Below, one piece after another: positions 1-8,821 of a DNA stretch of 64,000 bases. The DNA comes from Bradyrhizobium sp. AUGA SZCCT0158 (lineage in GTDB: Bacteria > Pseudomonadota > Alphaproteobacteria > Rhizobiales > Xanthobacteraceae), in assembly GCF_018130065.1 (NCBI RefSeq), contig NZ_JAFCME010000006.1, positions 62,001 to 126,000 on the forward strand. The letters are read 5' to 3'. A program made the position numbers and the translations under genes. The notes beneath the pieces were generated by a model, which saw only the letters and a list, made by a program, of their open reading frames with translations, did no database searches and was not told where the DNA came from. The number at the start of each line of letters is the position of its first letter. The stretch's first letter is position 1.

Positions 1-1820
1 AAATTACGCGACTTGATATCTTGGGGGATACCGAGACTGTCCAGCAGCTTGGCTGAGGATTCCGGCATCACTGGCTGTGCCAGGATGGCGACCTGGCGCA
101 CGACTTCCGCGGTCACGTACAACACGGTCTTCTGCCGCGCCGGATCGGTCTTCGCCAGCGCCCAAGGCGCCTCGCCCGCGAAATAGCGGTTGGCTTCCGC
201 CACCACGGCCCACACCGCGCTCAGCCATTGATGGATCTGCTGCGTCGCCATCGCCGTGCGCGACGCTTCGAGCATTCCATCGGCCTGTGCCAGGATCGCC
301 TTGTCGTTGTCGCTGAATTCACCGGGCTCCGGCAAGATGCCGCCGAGTTGTTTGGCGATCATGGAAAGCGAACGCTGCGCCAGATTGCCGAGATCATTGG
401 CGAGATCGGCATTGACGCGCGCGACGATGGCCTCGTGGTTGTAGCTGCCGTCCTGGCCGAACGACACTTCGCGCATGAAGAAATAGCGTATCTGATCGAC
501 GCCGTACTGCGCCGCCATGGCGAAGGGATCAACGACGTTGCCGACAGATTTCGACATCTTCTCACCGCGGTTGAGCAGGAAGCCGTGGCTGAAGACACGA
601 TGGGGGACCTCGACGCCGGCCGACATCAGGAAGGCGGGCCAGTAGACGGCGTGGAAACGCACGATATCCTTGCCGGTGACGTGCAGATTGGCCGGCCAGT
701 AACGCTGGAATTCGGCGCTCTCAACGTCGGGATAGCCGGCAGCCGTAATGTAATTCGTGAGCGCGTCCATCCAGACATACATCACATGGGACGGAGCGCC
801 CGGCACCTCGATGCCCCAGTCGAACGTCGTTCGCGAGACCGATAGATCCTTCAGGCCGCCTTTGACAAAGCTCGCAACTTCATTGAGCCGCTCGCGCGGC
901 AGCACGAAGTCGGTCACGTCAGCATAGAGGGCGAGCAACTTGTCCTGATAGGCCGACAGGCGGAAGAAATAGGTCTCTTCCTCGGTCCACTCGACCGGCG
1001 AGCCCAGCGGCTCGCGGCGAATGCCATCGTCCCCGACGGTGGTTTCCGCTTCGTCGAAATAAGCCTCCTGACGGACCGAATACCAGCCGGCGTACTTGTC
1101 GAGATAGATATCTCCGTTCTTCTCGATCGCGCTCCAGAGTGCCTGGCATGCCCGTTTGTGGCGCGGCTCGGTGGTGCGGATGTAATCGTCGTATGAAATG
1201 TTGAGCGCAGTCATCATGTCGCGAAAGCGCGCGGAGTTGCGATCCGCAAGAGCCAGCGGCGTGAGACCCTCCGCAACCGCGGTTTGCTGCATCTTGAGGC
1301 CGTGCTCGTCGGTTCCCGTCAGAAACCGGACATCGAAGCCGTCGAGCCGCTGAAAGCGGGCGATCGCGTCGGTGACCATTGCGGTATAGGCATGCCCGAT
1401 GTGCGGTATGCCATTCGGGTAGAAGATCGGCGTCGTGACATAGAAGACCTTGTCCCGCGGCGCGGCCGGGGCCGGCGCCGCGGCAGCAGGCGCCTTCGCA
1501 CGCGGCGCTGCGGCAGGCTTCTTTTCGGCTGACGAGGTCCTGTCGACGGCACTCGGCGTTTTGGGGACTGCAACGGATTTCTTGGCCGCTGATTTCTTCG
1601 CCGGTTTCTTCGAAGGTGTCTTAGAAGACTTCTTTACGGCCTTCTTTGCTGTCTTCACGGATTTCTTGACGGTTTTCTTGGCAGCCTTCTTCGACGCCTT
1701 GCGCGATTTCTTCACGACGCGCTTTTTAGCGCTAGCCTTTTTGGTGGTGCGCGCTGGCGAAGACTTGCGGGCCTTGGCCTTTTTCTTTTTGGAGGTTTTC
1801 TTGTTAGCCTTCGCCACCAC
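1..1820 (-). CDS. metG: Methionyl-tRNA synthetase (partial, C-terminus off the left edge)
   Basis: Charges tRNA-Met with methionine in the cytoplasm. About 606 codons are present and the 3' end lies outside the window. Class I signatures are visible: [13 protein letters not shown] (HIGH box, near residues 136-145) and KMSKSVGN. Between them I see no Cys-knuckle pair, so it resembles the zinc-free subtype. The chosen GTG at 1820 follows AAGGAAATTC; a second GTG at 1817 is equally possible. The first ~123 residues before [15 protein letters not shown] are not part of the enzyme core: ~80 residues of KK/AKK/KKS-type lysine-rich sequence, then an Ala/Pro linker, like a histone-H1 tail. It is the last visible gene of a minus-strand operon after dac, tmk and holB, 54 bp behind holB. 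Function is very secure; the role of the tail is unknown. Confidence 0.95.
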   Translation of the reverse strand, partial: MVAKANKKTSKKKKAKARKSSPARTTKKASAKKRVVKKSRKASKKAAKKTVKKSVKTAKKAVKKSSKTPSKKPAKKSAAKKSVAVPKTPSAVDRTSSAEKKPAAAPRAKAPAAAAPAPAAPRDKVFYVTTPIFYPNGIPHIGHAYTAMVTDAIARFQRLDGFDVRFLTGTDEHGLKMQQTAVAEGLTPLALADRNSARFRDMMTALNISYDDYIRTTEPRHKRACQALWSAIEKNGDIYLDKYAGWYSVRQEAYFDEAETTVGDDGIRREPLGSPVEWTEEETYFFRLSAYQDKLLALYADVTDFVLPRERLNEVASFVKGGLKDLSVSRTTFDWGIEVPGAPSHVMYVWMDALTNYITAAGYPDVESAEFQRYWPANLHVTGKDIVRFHAVYWPAFLMSAGVEVPHRVFSHGFLLNRGEKMSKSVGNVVDPFAMAAQYGVDQIRYFFMREVSFGQDGSYNHEAIVARVNADLANDLGNLAQRSLSMIAKQLGGILPEPGEFSDNDKAILAQADGMLEASRTAMATQQIHQWLSAVWAVVAEANRYFAGEAPWALAKTDPARQKTVLYVTAEVVRQVAILAQPVMPESSAKLLDSLGIPQDIKSRN

Positions 1821-1874
1821 GAATTTCCTTTAAGCGTTCAAATCAGATTGTCCGGATTGATATCAAACGGAGCG

Positions 1875-2915
1875 TCACCGCGTGGCTTCCGCGAGCATCC
1901 CGAATACCGAGAAAACCAGCGGTTTTCGTTCCAGATTGTACGATTCCGTATCGCGCGCGGCGCGGATGATCTTTTCCCATACCTCCGCCAGCCGTGCAAG
2001 GCGCGGCAGGTTGGCGTTGGCGTCATCAGCGCGCAGCTTTTCGCCGATCCAGCGATCGACGCCATCGACGAAGGCGGCAAGGGCCACGCGGTCGCTGCCG
2101 CCCAGAGCGTCACCCAGCGCATGCAATTCGCGGGGGTCGACATGCGGCAGGGTCGCCAGCAGCGCCGCGGTCCGTTGCTGCAATTTCAGCGCATCGCCTC
2201 CGAGCAGCGTGACCGCGCGTGAGACACTTCCCTCCGCCGCCTCTGCCGCTTCCGCAAGCGCGGGATCATCCGCCATCATGTTCGCAGCCTGTGCGGCGGC
2301 GCGGATAACGTCGCCAGTCGCCAGCGGCCGCAGCGGCAATTTGCGGCAACGGGACAGGATGGTCGGCAGCGCCCGCGCCGGCGAATGACTGACGAGCAGG
2401 AACAGTGATCGCTGCGGCGGCTCTTCGAGAATCTTGAGCAGCGCATTCGCCGCATTGGGATTGAGCTCGTCGACGGTATCAACGATGCAGACCCGCCAGC
2501 CGTCGACCGCCGCGGTCGAGCCGAAGAACGAGATCGTCTCGCGCGTCTCGTCGACGGTGATGACGGTGCGCATCACGCCGCGGTCGTTCAGACTGCGCTC
2601 CAGCACCAACAGCCCGCCATGGGCGCCATTGGTAACCTGCCGCGCAACGGGATCGGCGGGATCTACGGCAAGCGTCTCCGCGCGTTGCACCGCTGGCGAC
2701 AACGGGTTGGGATGCGTCAGCACGAACCGCGCCATGCGATAGGCCAGCGTCGCCTTGCCGATGCCCTGCGCGCCACCGATCAGCCAGGCATGCGGAATGC
2801 GGCCGCTGCGGTAGGCGTTGATCAGTGCGATCTCGGCATCGCGATGCCCGAACAGGTCAGGCGTTTCGCGGGGATGCCGGACTGCGGTGTCCTGCTCGAC
2901 CTTGCGGGCGCTCAT
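1875..2915 (-). CDS. holB: DNA polymerase III subunit delta'
   Basis: Clamp-loader subunit of the replicative polymerase (346 residues from the chosen start). The N-terminal AAA+ part has LFGHRDAEIAL, a P-loop-like GGAQGIGKATLA (residues ~48-57), and the conserved NALLKILEEPP and LSRCRKL segments typical of HolB. The reading frame stays open upstream to 3020, but ATG at 2915 overlaps the tmk stop by four bases (ATGA). That is the usual coupled arrangement and removes a basic stretch that only mirrors tmk. It sits between tmk and metG in the same minus-strand operon, so translation is probably coupled to tmk. Confidence 0.93.
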   Translation of the reverse strand: MSARKVEQDTAVRHPRETPDLFGHRDAEIALINAYRSGRIPHAWLIGGAQGIGKATLAYRMARFVLTHPNPLSPAVQRAETLAVDPADPVARQVTNGAHGGLLVLERSLNDRGVMRTVITVDETRETISFFGSTAAVDGWRVCIVDTVDELNPNAANALLKILEEPPQRSLFLLVSHSPARALPTILSRCRKLPLRPLATGDVIRAAAQAANMMADDPALAEAAEAAEGSVSRAVTLLGGDALKLQQRTAALLATLPHVDPRELHALGDALGGSDRVALAAFVDGVDRWIGEKLRADDANANLPRLARLAEVWEKIIRAARDTESYNLERKPLVFSVFGMLAEATR

Positions 2916-3598
2916 GCGGAACTCGCCGTCGAGGAAATAGCGAACAGGTGATCGCGCAACGCCTTCCAAACGCGGGCGGCGACCGTGTCGGTATCGGCAT
3001 TCGCGTCGATCAACGCGCAACGCTTCGGATCTTCCGCGGCGATCTGCTGGTAGGCATCGCGCAGATCCTGATGAAACTTGACGTCCTCTGCCTCGAAACG
3101 GTCGGGCGCGCCGGTGCCGCGGCGGGCGGCGGCGCGCTTCAGTCCGACTTCAACGGGGATATCGAGGATGATGGTCAGGTCCGGCTTGAGATCGCCGATG
3201 GTGACCCGCTGCATGGCGTTGAGCACGGCGGGCGAGACCTGCCCCAGCCGGCCCTGATAGGCACGGGTCGAATCCGAAAACCGGTCGCAAAGCACCCAAA
3301 TGCCCTGGCTGAGCGCCGGCTGAATCACCGTGCGCACATGGTCGTCGCGGGCGGCGGCAAACAGCAGCGTTTCCGCCTCCGGCCCCAGCAGCTTGCCCAT
3401 GCCCGACAGCACGACATGACGGATGATTTCGGCGCCCGGAGAGCCGCCGGGCTCGCGGGTGACGATCGCGCGCAGTTTTACCGTTGCAAGGCGGTCGGCC
3501 AGTTTCTTGATCTGCGTGGACTTTCCGGAGCCCTCGCCGCCTTCGAACGAAATGAACTTTCCGCGTCCCGAAGGCCGGCTAACCGTTGCTTCGGCCAT
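2912..3598 (-). CDS. tmk: Thymidylate kinase
   Basis: Phosphorylates dTMP to dTDP in the cytoplasm. The protein has 228 residues, normal for the family. The P-loop FEGGEGSGKST lies at residues ~18-28, followed by the DR(F)SDST segment (CDRFSDSTRAYQG) and the lid-region REPGGSPGAEI motif seen in bacterial Tmk. It starts two bases after the stop of the upstream D-Ala-D-Ala carboxypeptidase gene and overlaps holB by four bases, so it is in the middle of a tight operon. No oddities seen. Confidence 0.96.
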   Translation of the reverse strand: MAEATVSRPSGRGKFISFEGGEGSGKSTQIKKLADRLATVKLRAIVTREPGGSPGAEIIRHVVLSGMGKLLGPEAETLLFAAARDDHVRTVIQPALSQGIWVLCDRFSDSTRAYQGRLGQVSPAVLNAMQRVTIGDLKPDLTIILDIPVEVGLKRAAARRGTGAPDRFEAEDVKFHQDLRDAYQQIAAEDPKRCALIDANADTDTVAARVWKALRDHLFAISSTASSA

Positions 3599-3600
3599 AA

Positions 3601-4863
3601 TCAGAGCTTCTCTGTGCTCGCGCGGAACACGCCGATGACAAGCTCGCTGGCGCCGTCGATCGCCCGGCGCATCGTCGAACCGGTCGCGACCGCCTCCGCA
3701 GCATAGACCGGCGCCTCCATCGCGACATTGCCGCCGCGCCAGACCCGCACCACTCCGACCGGCTGGCCCTCGGCGACCGGCGCCCGCACCGGGCCGCTAT
3801 AGACCAGGCGCGCGATCAGTTTTTCGTTGCCGTTCTTCGGCACCATCACCTTGATCGGCTCGCGGCTCGCAAGCTTGACCGATCGGCTTTCACCGCCGAA
3901 CACCTTGGCGTATCCGACCTGTTGATTGGCGGCGAACAGCGTCCGCGCCTCGAAATTGCGGAACCCCCATTCCAGCATTTTCTTGGCTTCCGAGGCGCGA
4001 TCGTCGGGGTCTTCGAGCCCGTTGATCACGACAATCAGCCGGATGTCGTTCTGGACGGCGGAGCCGACCATCCCGTAGCCACCCTCCTTGGTGAAACCGG
4101 TCTTCAGCCCGTCGGCACCGCTAAGCGAGTTCAACAGCGGATTGCGGTTCTGTTGCCGGATCTTGTTCCAGGTGAACTCCCTCTCCGCGAACAGCTTGTA
4201 CATGTCCGGATAGGTTTGAATGATATGGCGCGCGAGGACAGCCAGTTCGCGCACCGTCATCTTATTGGCGGGATCGGGCAGCCCGTTGGAATTGCCGAAG
4301 GTCGACCTGGTCATGCCGAGCTCGCGCGCACGCTTGGTCAGGAATTCGGCGGCAAAGATCTTCTCGTTTCCAGCCATCCCCTCGGCGAGCGCGATGCAGG
4401 AATCATTGCCGCTCTGAATGATCGCGCCCTTCAGAAGATCGTCGACCGAAACCTTGCTGTTGAGGATGGCGAACATGGTCGAGCCGCCCGCCGGCGCGCC
4501 GCCTTTGCGCCAGGCGTTTTCGCTGATGCGGTATTCGTCGGTCAGTTTGACCTTGCCGGTCTTGACGGCGTTGAACACCACCTCGGTCGTCATCAGCTTC
4601 AGCATGCTCGACGGCGCCCGCAACTCGTCGGCGTTCTTTTCGAACAACACGCTTCCGCTGGTGGCCTCGATCAGGATCGCGGTCGGCGCGTCGCCGTCGA
4701 AACCGCCCTCCGCTTCCTTCTTGCCACCCTGCACGCTGTTGTTGGCGGCGTAGACGATCCCGCCCCAGCCGACGGCCAGTGCCAGCGTGGCCGCGATCAG
4801 GCCCCGCCACGGACGTGCGGCCGCGGCGTCAGCTTTGCGGGAAACGGGTCTGTCGGCAGCCAT
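3601..4863 (-). CDS. D-alanyl-D-alanine carboxypeptidase (PBP5/6-type)
   Basis: Trims the terminal D-Ala from peptidoglycan stem peptides in the periplasm. From ATG 4863 the product is 420 residues. It has an N-terminal membrane segment (about residues 20-40) acting as signal or anchor, then a peptidase S11 domain with all three serine-transferase motifs: S86-M-L-K89, S151-G-N153 and K254-T-G256. A C-terminal beta domain of PBP5-like type follows (LARREP.. and GPVRAPVAEGQPVG region). The frame is open to 5244 upstream, but that extension is basic and arginine-rich and lies in the intergenic region shared with the divergent hydrolase gene, so ATG 4863 is preferred. First visible gene of the dac-tmk-holB-metG operon. 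Which dac paralogue it is cannot be told here. Confidence 0.93.
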   Translation of the reverse strand: MAADRPVSRKADAAAARPWRGLIAATLALAVGWGGIVYAANNSVQGGKKEAEGGFDGDAPTAILIEATSGSVLFEKNADELRAPSSMLKLMTTEVVFNAVKTGKVKLTDEYRISENAWRKGGAPAGGSTMFAILNSKVSVDDLLKGAIIQSGNDSCIALAEGMAGNEKIFAAEFLTKRARELGMTRSTFGNSNGLPDPANKMTVRELAVLARHIIQTYPDMYKLFAEREFTWNKIRQQNRNPLLNSLSGADGLKTGFTKEGGYGMVGSAVQNDIRLIVVINGLEDPDDRASEAKKMLEWGFRNFEARTLFAANQQVGYAKVFGGESRSVKLASREPIKVMVPKNGNEKLIARLVYSGPVRAPVAEGQPVGVVRVWRGGNVAMEAPVYAAEAVATGSTMRRAIDGASELVIGVFRASTEKL

Positions 4864-5030
4864 TGGCGATGTCCTGAATCCCGGCGTTCTAACAGTTGGA
4901 AGTATCGCAAACAACACAGGTTTTCGGACTTGTGGATCAGGCGATCCAATTGCGGCTCCGACCAAACGACCGTATCCTTCGGGGGCGCTGCAATTTCCCG
5001 ACAAGTTACGAAAAACAGGGCGGAAACGCG

Positions 5031-5972
5031 ATGCCATCCTCACGCACCATTTCCGCAGGCGGGATCGAGTTGTTTGTGCTCGAGGAAGGTCAGGGTCCGC
5101 TGGTGCTGCTCTGTCACGGCTGGCCCGAATTGTCCTATTCGTGGCGGCACCAGATCCCTGCGATCGCGGCAGCCGGTTTCCATGTCGTGGCCCCGGACAT
5201 GCGCGGCTTTGGCCGCAGCAGCGCGCCCGCCGATGTCGGAGCATACAGCATCTTCGACACTGTCGGCGACATGGTCGCGCTGGTGTCGGCGCTGGGCGAA
5301 AAGCAGGCCGTCATTGTCGGCCATGACTGGGGCGCGCCGGTTGCCTGGCACGCGGCGATGTTCCGCCCCGACGTCTTTACGAAAGTCGCGGGCCTCAGCG
5401 TCCCGCCCCCGTTCCGCGGCCGGGGCCGGCCGCTGGAGAGCCTGCGCGAGGGTGGAATCACCAACTTCTATTGGCAATACTTTCAGACCCCCGGCGTTGC
5501 CGAGGCCGAATTCGAGCGGGACGTCGCCTGGACCATGCGCCTGGTGCTCGGGCGCGGGGTGTCCGACCCGGCCGCGCTCTACATCACCGAGGGCAAGGGC
5601 TTTCTCGGCAACATCAGCCCCGTCGTGAAGCTGCCGGATTGGCTTGATGAGGCCGACATCGCCTATTTTGCCAAGGTCTATCGGAAGTCGGGCTTCCGCG
5701 GCGGACTGAACTGGTACCGCAATCTCGACCGCAACTGGGAACTGACCGCCCCCTGGCAGGGGGCGCAGATCCATCAGCCGTCATTGTTCGTTGCGGGATC
5801 GAAAGATTCCGTCATCACCGGCCTGATCGGCGCCAAGCGCGTTACCGAACTGGAGCGGGTGCTGCCTAACCTGCGGCAAAAGCTGATCATCGACGGCGCC
5901 GGTCACTGGGTTCAGCAGGAACGGCCCGATGAGGTCAACGCCGCGTTGATCGCCTTCCTGAAGAATCAGTAG
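5031..5972 (+). CDS. Alpha/beta hydrolase, epoxide-hydrolase-like
   Basis: A 313-residue soluble hydrolase. Visible features are the oxyanion-hole HGWPE (29-33), the nucleophile elbow GHDWGA with Asp99, the acid Asp259 in GSKDSV, and His292 in GAGHWVQQE. An Asp nucleophile points to epoxide hydrolase or haloalkane dehalogenase rather than a serine esterase. The HGWPE motif and the lid tyrosine in NWYRNLDRNWE favour epoxide hydrolase. The substrate cannot be read from the sequence. ATG 5031 follows a purine-rich AACAGGGCGGAAACGCG; the frame is open further upstream, but that part is not hydrolase-like. Divergent from dac (167 bp between starts) and convergent with rlpA, whose 3' end overlaps it by 7 bp. 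Confidence 0.88.
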   Translation: MPSSRTISAGGIELFVLEEGQGPLVLLCHGWPELSYSWRHQIPAIAAAGFHVVAPDMRGFGRSSAPADVGAYSIFDTVGDMVALVSALGEKQAVIVGHDWGAPVAWHAAMFRPDVFTKVAGLSVPPPFRGRGRPLESLREGGITNFYWQYFQTPGVAEAEFERDVAWTMRLVLGRGVSDPAALYITEGKGFLGNISPVVKLPDWLDEADIAYFAKVYRKSGFRGGLNWYRNLDRNWELTAPWQGAQIHQPSLFVAGSKDSVITGLIGAKRVTELERVLPNLRQKLIIDGAGHWVQQERPDEVNAALIAFLKNQ

Positions 5973-6892
5973 AGCCCGCGCCCGCTCAGAACCTCGCTCG
6001 GGCCCCGCGGATCGATCGGCAGATAGGCTGCGCGAGGCGCGGCCGTATAGCCCGCCTCGTTTTCGTAAGAGACCGCCCGTGGGTTTTCCAGCGCCCGGCC
6101 CCGGGTGCGGTTCGACGTCGACATTTCAGAGGTCGCATTGATCGAGGCGTAGTCGGCCGACGTGTTGCCGAGGCTATAGGGCCGCCCCTCCGGCATCGGA
6201 ACCTCGCCCCGGATCCGGCCCGCGGAGGACGGCATCTCGGGAACGAACGGCCGGGCGGAAGCCACACGCACTGTGGATGGTGACGGCGCCGGAACGCCGG
6301 TCCGCAAGGTCGCCATCAGCTGGCGGTCGTCGGAACCCTCCAGGGGGGCTCGCCCGACATATTCGACGCGGACCTTGGCGACGCCATTGCTTTTAAAATC
6401 AAGCAGTTCAGCCGCCTTGTTCGACACGTCTATGAGGCGATTGCCATGGTATGGGCCGCGATCATTGACGCGAACCACCAGCGATTTGCCGTTACGCAAG
6501 TTGGTGACGCGGGCGTAGCTGGGGATCGGCAGCGTTGGATGGGCTGCCGTCAGCGAGAGCATGTCGAATACTTCGCCATTGGCGGTCAGCCGGCCATGGA
6601 AATCGTCGCCATACCAGGAGGCCATGCCTTCCGCGCGATAGTCAGGGTCTTCCTCGGGCACATAGACCCGCCCCGCAACGGTGTAGGGCTTGCCGATTCG
6701 GTAAGTGCCGCCGCCCTTCGGCACGGGCTCGCCCATCGCCACCACCCGGGGGCTCGAGGAGACGCCGTATTTGGGATCGACGCGGCTCGCGAACTTGCCC
6801 GACGAGGCGCAATTGGCGAGGAGGACGCAGGCGGCCACGGCAGCAGCGCCACGCGCCACCCGGACCATCGATTTCGGCCGTCGAATCCCCAT
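5966..6892 (-). CDS. rlpA: RlpA-family septal-ring lipoprotein / lytic transglycosylase
   Basis: A 308-residue outer-membrane lipoprotein. A lipobox LLANC with the lipidated Cys follows a hydrophobic stretch (RGAAAVAACVLLANC). The double-psi beta-barrel domain is visible in MASWYGDDFHGRLTANGEVFD, followed by LPIPSYARVTNLRNGKSLVVRVNDRGPYHGNRLIDVS; VNDRGPYHG carries the catalytic Asp of RlpA transglycosylases. The Pro/Ser-rich C-terminal third has no SPOR domain that I can recognise, so septal targeting is not assured. ATG 6892 is chosen; a TTG at 6901 would add three residues. The last 7 bases overlap the convergent hydrolase gene. Confidence 0.9.
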   Translation of the reverse strand: MGIRRPKSMVRVARGAAAVAACVLLANCASSGKFASRVDPKYGVSSSPRVVAMGEPVPKGGGTYRIGKPYTVAGRVYVPEEDPDYRAEGMASWYGDDFHGRLTANGEVFDMLSLTAAHPTLPIPSYARVTNLRNGKSLVVRVNDRGPYHGNRLIDVSNKAAELLDFKSNGVAKVRVEYVGRAPLEGSDDRQLMATLRTGVPAPSPSTVRVASARPFVPEMPSSAGRIRGEVPMPEGRPYSLGNTSADYASINATSEMSTSNRTRGRALENPRAVSYENEAGYTAAPRAAYLPIDPRGPSEVLSGRGLY

Positions 6893-7264
6893 CTGCCCCA
6901 ATTACCATTCCCACGGCCGCATGCCTACGTTGAGGCTGCAGGGCCTGATTCCTTGATACGGCCCACCTCCGCACCAAGTCGTAAAGATATCGCAACCCGA
7001 ACACGGCGGAAATGCGGTGCGCGCCGCCGTGGTGAATCAATGGTTGCTATCCACCGTCGCCTCGGGTTTGCCTCGGTCCCCCGGCGATTTACGGGCTTCA
7101 TTGTGACGACCGCCACCAAGGCTTCCCTGCCCTGTCCCGCATTCGGACAATCTGTTGCAGCAAATCATCACTCGGCCCGGATCTGTCGTTTCGGCCACTG
7201 AATCTTTTTGACTGTGCAACGCCGCAGTCGTTCTGTGCGTGCAGGGGCGCAAAGGATTTGTGCG
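6893..7264. other. Intergenic region upstream of rlpA and the first small ORF
   Basis: About 370 bp between the divergent rlpA start and a small plus-strand ORF. No convincing protein, RNA or repeat was seen. The promoters of both neighbours must lie here, but I cannot place -35/-10 boxes with confidence. Confidence 0.5.
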
Positions 7265-7354
7265 ATGATTGAGACGGTTACAGCGATTATGGGCTTGGTG
7301 AGCGCGGCGATTTTCCTGGCTCATGCATTCGAAGGCTATCGTTCCCGGGCCTGA
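7265..7354 (+). CDS. Putative 29-residue single-pass membrane peptide
   Basis: Small ORF from ATG 7265 to TGA 7354. The product starts MIETVTAIMGLVSAAIFL and ends in a basic EGYRSRA tail: one hydrophobic helix (about residues 5-21) with a charged C-terminus, as in small inner-membrane proteins. A purine-rich AAAGGATTTG lies 4-13 bases upstream and could serve as ribosome-binding site. The short length means chance cannot be excluded. The hydrophobic helix followed by a basic end, together with the start context, makes it more likely than not to be real. No function is assigned. Confidence 0.5.
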   Translation: MIETVTAIMGLVSAAIFLAHAFEGYRSRA

Positions 7355-7472
7355 CTTTCAGGTCCTGCCGGTGGCTTTGGCCCCGGGCAGAAAGACGCAT
7401 CACCTCTTTCGAGGCGGGAGATTCGGAAAGCTTTAATAAATTCGGACGAGCATCCAGAGTGGCAGGTGTATC

Positions 7473-7571
7473 ATGCGCAACCACGATTTGGTCTCCAACG
7501 GATTCCTCGCACTGACCACGGCCAGCCTGGTGCTGCTGTGCTCGAGCTTGCTGGCGTTCGCGCTGGGCTAG
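7473..7571 (+). CDS. Putative 32-residue membrane peptide
   Basis: ORF from ATG 7473 to TAG 7571. The product begins MRNHDLVSNGFLALTTASLV and continues as an unbroken hydrophobic run to a terminal LAFALG, so essentially one membrane helix with a short polar N-terminus. An AGAGTGGCAGG stretch about 8 bases upstream may act as ribosome-binding site. It lies about 100 bp after the 29-residue ORF and just before tRNA-Ser. Function unknown, and it may be a chance ORF. Confidence 0.42.
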   Translation: MRNHDLVSNGFLALTTASLVLLCSSLLAFALG

Positions 7572-7673
7572 GACGACGGCCTTCCGCATTACTGGGCGGG
7601 ATGGCATCCTCACCGCGCGAAATGACGCTTTCCCCGGCGGCACGCCCCTGCTAAGTCGCTGACATCCAAAGAC

Positions 7674-7763
7674 GGAAGGGTGGCCGAGTGGTTTAAGGCA
7701 CCGGTCTTGAAAACCGGCGTGCCTGCAAGGGTACCGTGGGTTCGAATCCCACCCCTTCCGCCA
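7674..7763 (+). tRNA. tRNA-Ser (anticodon UGA)
   Basis: Class II tRNA of 90 bases with encoded CCA. The acceptor stem GGAAGGG (7674-7680) pairs perfectly with CCCTTCC (7753-7759), followed by discriminator G and CCA. The anticodon loop CTTGAAA gives anticodon TGA and reads UCA. The T loop GGTTCGAATCC and a long variable arm (CGTGCCTGCAAGGGTACC region) are typical of tRNA-Ser. Its 3' end is duplicated at 19500, marking it as an integration target. Confidence 0.97.
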
Positions 7764-7767
7764 GTAT
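7750..7767 (+). repeat. Left attachment-site copy (3' end of tRNA-Ser)
   Basis: CACCCCTTCCGCCA at 7750-7763 is repeated exactly at 19500-19513. After one mismatch (G/A) both copies continue TAT, giving 17 of 18 matching bases. It is the last 14 bases of the tRNA gene, the usual target of tyrosine-type integrases. Confidence 0.85.
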
Positions 7768-8021
7768 ACTGTTCTCCCTTGTTCGCCATTGTTCGGAATC
7801 CCCAACAAGAGCAGAGCCTTGCGCCGGAACGTCCATCCTCCCTACTCACCTGAAAAACGAATTGGAATCGTTCACATTTCGGAACGCTCGGCAGAACGCA
7901 GCAGCAAAGCTACGGTTGAAAGCCACGGCGGTAGGGAATAAGGCGCTAAGAAGTCGGCTAGAAATCAACGAATGCCTCGTCAACCGATCTCCTGATCTTC
8001 CCATAGCGAAATCAACTCACT

Positions 8022-8153
8022 CTACTTATCGTGACTGACATTATACGACCGCGCAATGTCCGTTAGCACCTCGCCCGCCTCCCTCCGAGCGATTGCCTCC
8101 CTACGCTGGTGTCCAGTTAGCTTTGGCTTGCGACCGAGAATTAAATACGCGTC
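8022..8153 (-). pseudogene. Remnant of a serine recombinase (resolvase/invertase) C-terminus
   Basis: Too short to stand out as an ORF. Reading the minus strand from 8138 gives LGRKPKLTGHQRREAIARRE, then AGEVLTDIARSYNVSHDK and a stop at 8022. GRKPKLT followed by a helix-turn-helix with AGE..TDIAR.YNVS is the classic DNA-binding tail of Hin/Tn3-type resolvases. An in-frame TGA stands just upstream at 8154-8156, and no catalytic N-terminal domain is seen. This is therefore a decayed fragment, probably of the mobile element that occupied this tRNA. The ~250 bp between the tRNA and this fragment hold nothing else I can recognise. Confidence 0.7.
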
Positions 8154-8265
8154 TCATGAATTTCCTCACGCATAGCCAATGACAAGCAAGGTACACGGCT
8201 GTACGGCGCAGTTATAAATCGCGGACCTCGCTTGGCACACAAGTAGCCACGAAATTCAGCTGGTC

Positions 8266-8781
8266 TCAGTTAGTTTTGACAAACTTGTACGTGCCTTTCT
8301 TATGGCCAATGACTTGACTGATGCCGTCGAAGTTGCCCTTGAGCGGGTTGATGGTAATGACGAGCGCGGCCTGGAGTCCGTCGAATTTGCCGGTCCCGCC
8401 AGTTATCTTGCAGTTATTGGGTTGCCCCGGCACGAAATCGCATTGTTCAAAAGTTTGATCGCCGTCCTTGTCGACATAAGTGCAGAACCCGTGCACTTCC
8501 ACCGTCTTCGCGGACGGATCCCTGAGCCTGCTAAACTGGCAGCGTCCACCCATGTTGTTGAGCACAGGGTTTCCCGCGTCGTTCGTTGCTGTCATCGCTT
8601 GGTTCAGCAGGTCAAACTCCTTGCCGGCGCCAATCGGCATCGACTTGGGGAGCGGAATTGGCGTCGCCGTAAATGTGACGGACACGGGTCCTTCCGGTGG
8701 AATGCTCTGCGCCTGCACGGTGGTAGCCGTCAAAACGGCGGCAATCGAAGACAATGCGAAAAGCGCGTGAGAAATTGTCAT
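8266..8781 (-). CDS. Exported protein of unknown function, possible small beta-barrel
   Basis: 171 residues with a clear Sec signal peptide (MTISHALFALSSIAAVLTAT, cleavage likely after VQAQ). The mature part has two Cys pairs (CQFSRL..FCTYV and QCDF..NCKITGG) and the segment CKITGGTGKFDGLQ. This resembles the GGTGxFxGxxG signature of allene-oxide-cyclase/dirigent-like barrels; that similarity is my inference only. A strong GGGAGAG lies just before the ATG. It starts 40 bp behind the giant RTX gene on the same strand, so the two may be co-transcribed. Function unknown. Confidence 0.8.
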   Translation of the reverse strand: MTISHALFALSSIAAVLTATTVQAQSIPPEGPVSVTFTATPIPLPKSMPIGAGKEFDLLNQAMTATNDAGNPVLNNMGGRCQFSRLRDPSAKTVEVHGFCTYVDKDGDQTFEQCDFVPGQPNNCKITGGTGKFDGLQAALVITINPLKGNFDGISQVIGHKKGTYKFVKTN

Positions 8782-8821
8782 TGCTCTCTCCCGTTAATTG
8801 CGGCCAATGGACAGTTCACAT

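Noticed and set aside
1450..1833. Phe-rich 127-codon plus-strand ORF over the metG start
   Set aside because: It is the antisense of the lysine-codon tail (AAG read as CTT/TTC), not a membrane protein.
3922..5628. Long plus-strand ORF running through dac and into the hydrolase gene
   Set aside because: Antisense of dac in its first half and wrong frame for the hydrolase in its second; the known motifs are in other frames.
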